From Aselliscus stoliczkanus (lineage: Eukaryota > Chordata > Mammalia > Chiroptera > Hipposideridae): a DNA stretch of 64,000 nt. The notes under the pieces are model-generated. The model did not search any database, had not been told where the DNA came from, and saw only the letters and a list, made by a program, of their open reading frames with translations. A program made the position numbers and the translations under genes. Shown in pieces: positions 36,081 to 46,895 of the stretch. Location of the stretch: the NCBI GenBank assembly GCA_033961575.1, contig CM066728.1, positions 37,076,352 to 37,140,351 on the forward strand, given 5' to 3'. Numbering within the stretch: the first letter of the stretch is position 1; the number at the start of each line of letters is the position of its first letter.

Positions 36081-36149
36081 AGCAACTTACTCTAATGAAA
36101 ACAACAATCTCAACACCATGGAAAGAGAAAAAAATAAAGCAAGTATGCA

Positions 36150-36257
36150 GAAATTTTAATAATTGGTGAAAGTGGTTGAGGGGTTTATGGAAGTTCTTTA
36201 TAGTATTGTTACAACTTTTCTTTAAGTTTGAAACTATTCCAAAATAAAAAGAAAAAA
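36150..36257 (+). mobile_element. L1 3' end fragment
   Basis: Ends CTTTAAGTTTGAAACTATTC then CAAAATAAAAAG and an A tail, the typical terminus of older L1M elements. Confidence 0.65.
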
Positions 36258-37338
36258 AAAATCAATGGTAATGGCACGGATTTTATCTCTAACATAGAAA
36301 AACAGTTTAAATAATAAAATATCTAGAATGAACTTCAATAAAAAAAACATGTTTTTTGCCATACAGAACTACAAAATTGAACTGAGATAGGAAATATTTA
36401 AAAGGGATTACATACTATGTTACAGAAGGCAAACATTAGCTATCACCAAGATTTCAATTAACCAAAGTCCCATGTTCCCATGAGTTGTAGTGAACATCTG
36501 ATTTTACTGGAGCAGCATCCCCTTCCCCACTTCTTGTGATAACAGGATCCCTCCTTCACCACAGAGGACCCACCCATTCCACGGCTCAGGAGAGGCTGAC
36601 CATGCTCTCCACTGAACATTTCCACCAAACTGACTAGGCCTCTGTGATTTTGGCTTCTATACCTCTGGTCACAGTAACTGGCTCAGAAACAAGCACCTGA
36701 CCCAAATTGGGCCAATTGGGTAAGGTATTAAGAGGAAAAGGCCTCCTCCTGGTTGTTAGACAGGAAGATGAGAGTCCCAATTGCCTATGGCCACCTTACT
36801 CACCGTGTGAAGAGTCCCGGGAGAGGACTAAAGCTAGGCAAAACTACACAGAGATAGAAGAGGCAGTGCCCAGACAACATCCTTTCAGTCCTCTGGATCC
36901 AAACTAGATACCTGAAACTACCTTACATCTGGAATTCTCAATGACAAAACTAATACCTCTCTTTCCTTTTTATCCTTTATAAGTTAGTAAATTAGGTTTT
37001 TGAATCTTATGACCAAGCATTTTAATTTATGCAACTAAAATCCCAGTGGGATATTTTTAGGAAAAAAATTCTAATTAATTAAAATAACAGGTAAAATTAA
37101 TAGATAAAATAATGGATTAAACAAGGTATATGACCCTAAAAGTGCCCTATTATATTTATGTAACTCAGTTTATGATCAAAGAAACATCATAAATTAATGA
37201 AGGATAAATTACTCAAAAATAATCAGTATTGGGAAAATTATTTATGAAAAAATAAAATAAAATAGAGTGTCACCTCATATACCCCAAAATTAACTGCCCC
37301 AGGTAGTCCATGTGAAGAGAGAAGACATCAATACATAC

Positions 37339-37466
37339 CTAGATTTTTTTCTAGCCATTCATGTCCTTCAATTAGTTGGTCAATTATGGCAAAGTAATGT
37401 GCACCAGCTTCATCAGGCATAACCCAGCCACCTGTCACAACTTCAAACTGACCATTTTCTAGTAAA
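37339..37466 (-). CDS. MAN2A1: MAN2A1 exon, human residues ~236-279
   Basis: 128 nt: one base completing Ser, 42 codons, and G of a split Gly codon. The peptide includes [19 protein letters not shown] and [19 protein letters not shown], matching the part of the N-terminal alpha/beta catalytic domain just before the catalytic aspartate. GGWVMPDEA is a strongly conserved GH38 stretch beside the active site. The acceptor is CCCTAG|TTTAC and the donor CTAG|GTATGT. The exon is too short to appear as a long open frame and was found by following the protein between its neighbours. A short-form SINE lies about 120 bp upstream of it in transcript direction, and a 17.6-kb intron separates it from the previous exon. 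Confidence 0.96.
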
Positions 37467-37589
37467 CTAGGGAGAAAATAAAGTAAGAGTTTACATTAAT
37501 ACATAAGAAAAGCTCAAATTAAAAACAGCATAAACATTAGGGACAGCCTTTAAATATAGCCAATATTTATGACACTAGTTGTTAAAACT

Positions 37590-37692
37590 TTTTTTTTTTG
37601 AAGGCAGTGTCACTGACCCTCATATGTGGGACCCGAACCGGGGCTGCTGGCTTCCCAAGCCAGCGCTTAACCACCGCGCCACTCGGCCGGCC
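37590..37692 (-). mobile_element. Short-form SINE
   Basis: Inverted copy with a T tail, GAAGGCAGTGTCACTGACCC, and an intact head CACTCGGCCGGCCC. AAAACTTTT/AAAACATTTT-like flanks. It sits about 120 bp upstream, in transcript direction, of the 37339-37466 exon. Confidence 0.88.
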
Positions 37693-39619
37693 CAAAACAT
37701 TTTTTTTTAATCCCGTGAATGAAGTCAACTGTAGGACTCTGGTGATAAAACATCCTTGGTAAACTGTCTGAGATGACCCTCCTCCCTAGGCAAAGCCGCA
37801 CGGGTCACTTTGGAAGTTCCTTTTCATAAAGGTATAATATCCCATACAACCTCAAAGATTCCTGATAGCAGGATATACATGAGATTATTTCTACATCTTG
37901 CAGAGCGCCTAACAAAGTACTTTACACAGAGCATATGCTTGATGAGTGTTTATTGATGACTGTCATTTTAAGTGTGATATTTGTTTCAATACCTTTATAT
38001 GGAAAAAGCAATATTTATTTTAGTCTTTCTGACACTGGTAAGTTAATCATGCAAACTACACAAAAGTAACAACAATAAAAATAAAACTGGTAAATATCAC
38101 ATCCCTCTGGGAATACAGAAAACATTATAAAGCACTTTGCTCCAGATACAGTTAAAATGTAGGCTGTATAGTTTATTTTTCGTTATTGAGTGGAAAGCTC
38201 TAACATTATCATTATCTGTCCATTAGGTGCTCCTTTGCCATAATTCTATACAAGGTAACTAGACCTCCAGCCCTAAAAAAATTGAATTGTTATAAGAAGT
38301 ATCTTCCTCTGTAAAAGAAAAGAAATATATCAAAGTATTAAAAATTTGAAGAAGTACCTGAGAAAGTATAAAAGTCAAGAATTTAAGGAAGCATTTTAAG
38401 TGCCACAGACTTGTCAGTTTGCAATACGATGGTTTGGAAAATGGAGTAAAGTTTCAGAAAGAAAAGGGGCTTTAATAAGGATACACATCACTGGATACCT
38501 ACTACTAACAGCCAATTACCAAGCTAAATTTAATTGAAGCCGACCAAAAGCTTTAAAGATAGATAAATATTTCTCTACCAAGCTTATAACAGAAGCCACA
38601 GCATTAACAAAACATCTGATTTATTCAAACATATGCATGATCATATAACCAGTCACAGAGTGGATAATGGACACAATTACTAAAAATGAATGAATGAATA
38701 ATTCCTTGTATAAAATTTTTAAATGTTAATTAAATCCGTATTGCCGTGGGAATCACCAATTAATGTAATTTCACACAAGAATATGATGGCTCATTATGGT
38801 GTCTAAAGAAACACAAATTACCCAGCCAAACCTCAGATTCTTATAGGCCCAAATGAAGAACTTAAAATAAAGAAGCTACAAATTCCTAAAAATTGCATTT
38901 CTAAATGCAACTAATCCAAGACTATTTTGTCTGGCTCTTACTCCCAATGGGACTTTGCTTCTATTTGGTTCTTTCTCTTATCTTGGTGGTGATTACCTGA
39001 TTTAACTACAATCTGGAGGCCATGACCCAGACCCACCTTTCTTTAATGGTTTATGGCCAATATTTGGAAGCCAGAGATGTCAGGACAGATTTGGGATTTA
39101 ATCTCTGGCCATCAAATATAGAAACTTGACTTCTTTATCTCAATATCCCAATACACAGGGCCCTTGGAAAACTTCAGAAATAAATTGGTCAAAACAAATT
39201 TGTCGCAGCTTTTAAATAGAAACTACAGATTAAGAAATCTAAAAATGAAAATGAAAACTCACATCAATGATGGCATTTTTCATCTACATCAGTTTTATTT
39301 GGCTAAATAATCCCAGTCCCATAGGCATGAATGGGCTCAAGAAACAGCCAATCAAGCAAAGAATCACACATACTATATACAGCAACTCATTTCCCCAGCT
39401 CCATTTGTGAATAACCCAGCCCTTTCCCCTCCCCATGACACCTGACATGCTACTGTGACCCTGGATTGAGTTCCTATTTGTGCATAATGGTTACTTTAAA
39501 GACTATCCTGCCTATTGTTTGGAGGGAGGCATAAGAAGCTTCCAACTCATTAAAATGTTTTCCAGAATTTTCTTAACGATTGACTTTTTTTCTCTCCTAT
39601 CTTTCTCATCCTGGGTGGT

Positions 39620-39900
39620 TCCAGCTGTCCTGTCTCAACTCAAATAAAACCTACCAGGAAAAGTGTCCCTGAGCACCCAGCTTACATCAACATTCTCACT
39701 GTACCCCCACATTCTGTCACACATTAGCACTTATCACAAGCCAAAATTACTGTTAATTTCTATGTCTCCTCTTTCTTCTTCACCACACCCTCCATTAGGA
39801 CTATTTTGTTCGCTTTTCCAGGCCCAGCACTGAGAAGCTTACTTGGATTATAATGGACATTCTAATAGTTGTTAGATGAATAAGTAAGGAAGGAATGAGA
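39620..39900 (+). mobile_element. L2 LINE 3' fragment
   Basis: Decayed L2 3' layout: CTCAACTCAAATAAAACC, CACATTAGCACTTATCACA, CTATGTCTCC, CCAGGCCCAGCACTGAGAAG, ending in TTAGATGAATAAGTAAGGAA. Confidence 0.65.
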
Positions 39901-39993
39901 CTCTCAGTTGAAAATTGCATTTACTTAAAAGTTTTTATATTAAACTCACATCTGCAAAGCTAATTGCACTGGAAAGGCCAGTTACAAAGAAGA

Positions 39994-40090
39994 TAAATAA
40001 TCTAGGTATAAAGATGACATGATCTAGAACATGGTAGCAAGTTAAATAATCTAGGTATAAGATGACATGATCTAGAACATGGTAGCAGTA
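39994..40090. repeat. 49-bp tandem direct duplication
   Basis: Units 39994-40042 and 40043-40090 start TAAATAATCTAGGTATAA and end GAACATGGTAGCA. They differ only by one A in an A run and at the junction bases. Recent local duplication in the intron. Confidence 0.93.
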
Positions 40091-42234
40091 GGAAATATGG
40101 AAGGTGAGGAAGAGGAGAGCTTTCTCCTGGAAAGCATCATGTGAATTAGAAATGACTAGAGACAGAAGAAAGGATTAAAGCTTGAGGTTTTAATTCCAGG
40201 TGTCTATTGTGGTGGTAGTATTAATTACACAGTGGGGCTAAGCTGAGAGGGAAAGCTGAGAAATAAATTTTAAAAATATTTATATTATTAAAATAGTCAT
40301 CAAATTAGTGGGAAAGAATGAATTATAGTTTGTTTTTGTTTTTTTTTGTTTTTTTTAACTTCAGAGTGATTTAAAACAAGCTCATAAGAAAGCCACAGTA
40401 TGATGTCATGGAAGCCAGAGAACTAATATTTCGAAAGAGCATACTGTCGTATAAGAAAAATTGCATGAGTAATTCACAACAGGCATAAATGATGGCATCA
40501 ATCATGGCAGGCCAGAAAGAACACAGGTTTTAGTTTTTCTTGGCATAACAGGCAGAACAGAAACCTAATGAAAGAAAACAGACAGCATGATTTAAAATAT
40601 GAAGCAATGTGACAATGACTGGACATCTGGCTGAATAACCTGATTAGTTAGTACCCCTGTTTCATTGAATTACCTGTTCTTCCTAATCTATCACCCTTTG
40701 GACCATAAATAAGAATGGCAAAAGCCAGCTCATAATCAAGCCAGAAGATTCTTCCAGGCAGGAAAACCAGAAATTGCAGAGGTACACAAATTTACAATGT
40801 ATATCCCTATATTCCAGAACATATGTGGTTAGCACTTAAGATGTATCTGATGAATGAGAGAAAAACAAAAAGATCCAAAGAAACATAAGGAAAATTGTTC
40901 ATCTAATGACTGGGAAACACAGCAATGATCATCATCATTTAGTGATGGATACAAAAAGTGGGACTGGCAAGTTTTATAGAAACAACACCTCAGGAAATAG
41001 TTGAAAAAATATTTGGAAGGCAATAACAGAAAAGCTGTTAGACTACAAAAGAAGTACTGTATTTAAAATTGTTATTGTTAACAAGCAATATGATGAAAAC
41101 AAAATTAAGGCATTTCAACTATATATTCAAGACTTTAACAATTTTTTTAGAAACAAGGAGGTAATGGGAGATACCTATACCTATAGGAAAACTTACTTAG
41201 AACAAATACAATTACTTCCAAGTGTTAATATTTCCATTCATTCAGTGTTCAACAAGCACCAGTTGGCCTATTTCTCTGTGATAGTCGGAAATACAAAATC
41301 AAAAAAGGTGTGCTCACCCTGTAGGGTCTATTGCTTAGTTTCTACCAAGAGACTCTCTGATTTCTGGCAAACTATTTTGCATGTACACTTTCCCTAATAT
41401 TGCCTAAATAACATGAGATCTAGACGCAAAAATACCTGGAAGCCAAGGGAAAGTAGTATATGTATAATGTGGCAAATCCAGAAAATAAGAAACTAGGACT
41501 AACTTTCAAAACTAACAACACTCCTTTTTCACTTTTTAAAATAAATGACTTGCAACTACTCGTGAAGACATTATGTACCTCCATGTTTCTACTATTTCAT
41601 TGCTGGGGGATTTGGTCTTAAAAGCTTAGTAAAAAAAACTGATCAAAATTAAGCTGAGCATATCTGTCACAGCTCACTCTGCCTAAGATGCAGGATTTAC
41701 ACTTAAGAATTTACTGCCAAGTACAAGAAGCTGCAAATCATTTTATAAGTGTCACTTTTTCCCCTATGTGTATTCATCAGACATTTGGAATTTGGTCACA
41801 CACAGAAAGATAGACTATTCAAAGAGCTTTTTTCCCTAATGCGGAAATCGTTACAGATAACTTAGTAGCAAACAATGCATCATTCAGTGAACTTCAAAGA
41901 ATCACAAATTAATTTCACATGAGAAAACGAGTTGAATTTGTAATCACACATCTGGGGAAATATGAAATAATACAAGATGATGTACAGGGATTCATTCTTA
42001 AATAAAAAAAAAAAAGTTAAACGGAAAATTAAAAAAGATGGAGGCTTCCAAAGAATCAATTAATAGCCTAAGGACATTTGCTTATCACATAATCTGATTC
42101 ATATGCCTTTCCTAAGGAGTATCTAACATGAAGGTAAAAATAAGATTTGTTTTAAAACCCTTCACATGATAATTGGGGAAACTCACTGAATATTGTTGAT
42201 GCCTGTCTTTAAAGATTTAGTATGAGGGACAGAT

Positions 42235-42600
42235 GGCAATTTAGTTCTCTCTCACCATTTCTTTCTCACATCATTCCAGCCACACTCCCTTCTTTCAGTC
42301 CACTGTCCATGCTCTTTCTGCCTACAATGCTTGCCCCCCCCCCAATATTTGTTCTTATGGATCTAAAACCAGCCTTCCTTGGCCACCACGTCCCACCCAA
42401 ATCCCACCCAAACTGTCGTCTTTCATAAAATCCAAAACTTTCTTTCATAGGACTTACAACAAAATTTAATTACATATTTGTGTGTTTGCTTTTTCATTTG
42501 AATTACTGTAAGCTCCATGAGGATAGGAATCATGTTTTCTTGCTGTTTAAGTCTGTGTTTCTATTAGTATAAAATGCTAAGAAAAGGGTACTCATAACTT
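42235..42600 (+). mobile_element. L2 LINE 3' fragment
   Basis: Contains CATTCCAGCCACACTCCCTT, TTCTGCCTACAATGCTTG, CTGTAAGCTCCATGAGGATA and GGAATCATGTTTTCTTGCTG, the L2 3' end order. A C10-like run sits inside. Confidence 0.7.
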
Positions 42601-42654
42601 CCTCCCCCCACACACACACACACAAAAACAAATAAAGAATATGGAGCAGATTAT

Positions 42655-42900
42655 TTCAGGAATAATTGGCTCCTAGAAATGAAAAGACATTTAACCTCAC
42701 CATAAGGAAATGCAAATTGAAACTTCAATGAGAATCAGCTTTTTACCAATCAGATTTGAAAGACCAAAAGCTATACAACAAACTGTGATGTGTGGAAATG
42801 GGTATTTTCACATATTGCTGTCAATAACTATCAAATTTTATAATACATATATACTTTTATCCATGCTCATTCAAAGACAGATAATACATAAAAGTGTAAA
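42655..42900 (+). mobile_element. Old L1-like fragment
   Basis: GAAAAGACATTTAACCTCAC followed by AAGGAAATGCAAATTGAAAC is a decayed version of the L1/HAL1 stretch before the 3' end. Interrupted by the long SINE at 42948. Confidence 0.5.
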
Positions 42901-42947
42901 AATACATAAAAACATCGTATATACTAAAGATAAAGATACACTCTATG

Positions 42948-43380
42948 GGGCCGGCCGAGTGGCGCATGGGTTAAGCGCTGGTTTTGGGATGCCAGCGGCC
43001 CCGGTTCGGATCCCACATGAGGGCCAGTGACACTGCCCTCTACAGCTAACAACAGCTCCACCTGGAGCTGGGCTATGCGAGCCCCGGTGATGGTGTGGGC
43101 TGCAGCCCCTGCTGCAGTGGGCTGCCATAGGCTACAGTGAGTGGCCCGCAGCCAGCGTGAGCGGCTGGCAGCCAGCGCGAGCTGCCAATAGCCGCGGTGA
43201 GCGACCGAGCTGCCTCATCCGGGAAGAGCGCAATGACGATACTAACAGTGAAGCAACATCCTCCGCAACTAAACTGAAGAACAAAAAGACAGCAACTTGT
43301 CTGTTGCCCTTTCCAGATTCCCCAACGCTGTTCCCCTCCACCAATTCCCCAATAAAATCTTTAAAAAAAAAAAAAAAAAA
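42948..43380 (+). mobile_element. Long tRNA-headed bat SINE, young copy
   Basis: The head is GGGCCGGCCGAGTGGCGCAT with A- and B-box-like motifs, then CTACAGCTAACAACAGCTCC. The internal repeat follows, then CCAATAAAATCTTT (AATAAA at 43351-43356) and a long A run. The target duplication AAAGATACACTCTATG is exact (42932-42947 and 43381-43396). Compared with the 59901 copy it lacks a block of about 20 bp after GCGAC. Confidence 0.93.
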
Positions 43381-43589
43381 AAAGATACACTCTATGTATT
43401 TGCAAAAGACCAGAAATTAAACTACATGCTCATCAATGGGGAGTAGTTAAATTAAGGCCCACTCACAAAATACTTATTAAATCTTTAACAAGAAAGGGGC
43501 GCCTCTTTCCTGAAAGGTTCTCCAGGATATATGAAGTTTTAAATGCATGGTACAACATTTATTAGCTTGGCTATTATAAGAAAAACAGC

Positions 43590-44265
43590 AAAAGGTGTTG
43601 ATGATGATGTGCAGACCTGGAGCTTTTGTGCACTGTTGGTGGGAACGTAGAATGAATGGTGCAGCCAAATGGAAGACAGTATGGGGGGTTCTCTAAAAAT
43701 TTAAACACAGAATTACCATATGATCTAGCAATTCCACTTCTGCGTATACACGCAAAAGAACTGAAAGCAGGGAATGGAACAGATACTTATACACCCATAT
43801 TCATAGCAGCATTATTCACAATAGCCAAAAAGGAGAAACAACCCAAATGTCCATCAATGGATAAGCAAATGTGGTATATTCATACAATGGAATATTATTC
43901 AGCCTTTAAAAGGAATTCTGACACATGCTACAACATGGATGAACCCTGAAGACATTATACCAAGTGAAATAAGCCAGACACAAAAAAGGCAAATACTGTG
44001 TGAATTCTCTTACATAAAGTGCCTAGGGGAGTCAAACTTACAGAGACAGAAAGTAGAATGGCGGCTGCCCGGGGCCAAGGAGATTAGGAAGTTGTTTAAC
44101 GGGGACAGAGTTTCAGTTTGGAATGATGAAAAAGTCCTGGAGACGGATGATGGTGATGGTTACACAATGATGTGAATGTATGTAATGCCACTGAATGGTA
44201 CACACAAAATCATTGAAACAATAAATTTTATATTATGAATATTTTACAATAAAAAAAGACTCATC
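43590..44265 (+). mobile_element. L1 3' part of ORF2 and 3' UTR
   Basis: Contains GCACTGTTGGTGGGAACGTA, TTACCATATGATCTAGCAAT, AAATGTCCATCAATGGATAA, a TACAATGGAATATTATTCAG-type word and ACACATGCTACAACATGGAT, then a 3' UTR ending TTTTACAATAAAAAAAG. The open frames 43656-43949 and 43939-44175 are its remains. An A/T-rich tail follows to about 44309. Confidence 0.88.
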
Positions 44266-44949
44266 TAAAAATAAAAAAATAAAAATAAATAAAATAATAA
44301 AAAAAAAATGAGCACAATGTACATGGTATATTATCACTAGTATAATTCATATGTATACATCTTCCCATACATGTAAATGTGTATATCTTTTCCTGTATAT
44401 CTATAAAATAAACAGGAGTCCAGTCCACAGTAACTGCCTCCTGTGAAAAGGAATAGATGACAAGAAGACACGAGTGGTTAGTCCTTACCTTTCATTGGGT
44501 ACATTTATATGCCTGAGCTTATTATTTAAAAATGAATTGAATGAAAACCTTTTTCTAAATTGTAAATGCTATACCCTGATTTCTCCTAAGCATTGAAGAT
44601 TAACAAAACTGTAGCTTAACATAGTCATGAAATTTTATGTCTGAATATTTCTCATATTAGATAGTTCAATTAATAGTTTCTGTAAAGTTTTAATACATAG
44701 AGAATATCCTTTAAATATTTTACTGGATAGTAAATATTCATTCTCTCATTTACTTTTCCAAAAAAATTAATAAAATGCCTACCGAAACAAATCAGAAAAT
44801 ACGTAAGAGGTTAAAGAATAAAATCTCACTGTAAACGCATAAAGGGTTATGGTAGGCACAGTTTTTAACCAGCTTATTTTACATAATACTATACCATGAA
44901 CATCTTCCCATGTTCATAAATAGACATATAAATTACGTTTATCGCTATA

Positions 44950-45720
44950 TTGTATTTTCTAAAGTATTTTAATTGAGATATAACAATATACAATACACAC
45001 ATGTTCAATTAAATGAATTTTGACAACTGTTTATACCCGTGTGATCATATACCCAAAACAAGATACAAAATATTTCCATCAACTCAGTTACCTGATGTCC
45101 CTTTCCAATCAATTCCTACCTTATCTCCACCCCTCCCCCATCACATACAAAAAGGAGATTCTGACACTGTGATTTCTATCACAGTAGATCAATTTAGCTA
45201 CTCTTAAGACTTCATAAAATGTAATCATACAATATTTACACTTCTGTTATCAGGCTTCTGTTGCTTAACTTGTTTGTTAGATTCCTCCATATTACTGTGT
45301 ATTTCAAGAATTCATTATTTTTCATGCTGAACAGTATCCGATTGTATGAATATGTCATCATTGTTTTATCCATCAACTTGCTAACGGACATCTGAGTTGC
45401 TTCCTGTGTAGTTATGATGAAAATCTGCTATGAAAATGTCTACACAAGTCTATTGTGTGCACGTTTTCATTTCTCTAGGAGTGAGCTTCTAAGTCTCATG
45501 ATGTGTTTAACTTTGGAAAACTGTTTGGTGGCTTTTCACAAAGGATCTGTCTCACTTTGCAGACCCACCAGCAAGCTATGATGAGATCGGAGGTGTTCAG
45601 GGTGGTATGGAAGCAGACCCCACTAGCAATATATGAGATGTTGCTTACTCTTGCCAACCTTTGGTGCTGTCGCTCTTTTTGATTTTAGCCATTCTAAAGA
45701 ATTTGGGACAGTATCTTGCA
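44950..45720 (-). mobile_element. Old L1 3' UTR fragment, inverted
   Basis: Words TTTTAATTGAGATATAACAA, TTTTGACAACTGTTTATACC, ATTTCCATCAACTCAGTTAC and TTCATTTCTCTAGGAGTGAG are the inverse of L1M 3' UTR sequence. No frame of note. Confidence 0.75.
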
Positions 45721-45884
45721 GTAGTCTTCATTTACATCTCCTTCATGGCCATATATATACCTGACCCCTGCACACATGTCCTCCCCCACATTTTTGAAGC
45801 CTCATATACTTCTTTCAGATGTTTGAACACGTCATGCTCTTGCTAAGCCCTGGCCCATAATCACAAGTCTCCTCTCATAACCTG

Positions 45885-46125
45885 AAATTCCTTCCCCACC
45901 CTCTGACTGAGTAGTTCTAATCACCTCTCAGGTTGCAGCTTGAATACCATCGGCTTCAGGAAGCCTTCCAAGACCCTCTTCTTGCTTCCACAGAAGGAAA
46001 CATTTTATTGTGCTGCTGTGTTTAATTACATGTCTCCTCTGCCCTGCCCAGAAGGCTGGGACCAGGTACATGGATCATCTCCTGTATCTCTGGAGTGAAT
46101 GTTGGAGTAAATAAGAGAAGCCTTC
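45885..46125 (+). mobile_element. L2 LINE 3' fragment
   Basis: Contains CTTCAGGAAGCCTTCCAAGA, TTGTGCTGCTGTGTTTAATT, ACATGTCTCCTCTGCCCTGC and GAATGTTGGAGTAAATAAG, matching the L2 3' end. Confidence 0.75.
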
Positions 46126-46639
46126 GGAGTTGAGGTAATATTTCAGCTGAGTCTTGAAAAATGAGTAGGACTGAAATTATCCAGTGCACAGTAAGGAAAA
46201 AACAAAATCTAAGCTGAACTCATAGGCAAATCCCGAAGCAGTAGGAAAAAGCATACATCTGAGGGCACTTAATGGTTCAGATGACTAAAAGTAGGGTGTA
46301 AGGCCAGAAGTGATCAGAGAAGAGTGGGTAAGTAGGGAGGAATCCGAGAGCAAAAGCCAGCATGTGCCAGGCAAAGGGGACTGGTCTGTACTTTGACACT
46401 GAAGTGTGACTGAAGCATTTTAAAGCCAAGAAGAGACATGGGCAGATTCACGTGTTAGAAACCTAACTCTTTTGGTGAAATGGAGGACATATGGCATTGG
46501 CACAGCTGGAAACAGGAAGACCAGGTAGAGGAAACAAGAGTAATAGGGATGGGGCTGGGGGTCAGAGTGTAGAGGTACTAAGAGTCAGAACTGACAAGGC
46601 TTTGGAACTGACTTGATGTGGCCCAAATGGTAGAGCACA

Positions 46640-46895
46640 CAGTGGTTAAAAGCACTGGTTCTGGGTTAAGGCTGCCTGGCCCCAGTCCTGAAACCACACT
46701 TACTAGATGGGGGACCTTAGGCGCTTTCCTTAACACCTCTGCTTCCGTTTCCTCAACAGTGGAATGAGGATAATACAGAGTCTTAATTCATGGGAACACT
46801 GTAGCACTGACTGAATAAATACATGTAAGTGCCTAGAACATGCCTATACATAGGAAGCACTCAGTAAGTGTTAGCTGTTGCTGTTACCATTAACT
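46640..46895 (+). mobile_element. MIR SINE, near full length
   Basis: Reads ACACAGTGGTTAAAAGCACT, a GGCTGCCTGGCCCCAGTCCT stretch, CTTCCGTTTCCTCAACAGTG, AATACATGTAAGTGCCTAGA and GCACTCAGTAAGTGTTAGCT in MIR order. The 500 bp before it resemble another ancient repeat I cannot name. Confidence 0.85.

Larger units (their letters stand above)
28574..37338 (-). other. MAN2A1 intron (8,765 bp)
   Basis: Dominated by a long decayed L1 (about 29850-35170) with a nested SINE, then an L1 3' UTR piece, an LTR-like block and another L1 end up to about 36257. The stretches 28580-29840 and 36260-37338 hold no recognised gene. Confidence 0.85.
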
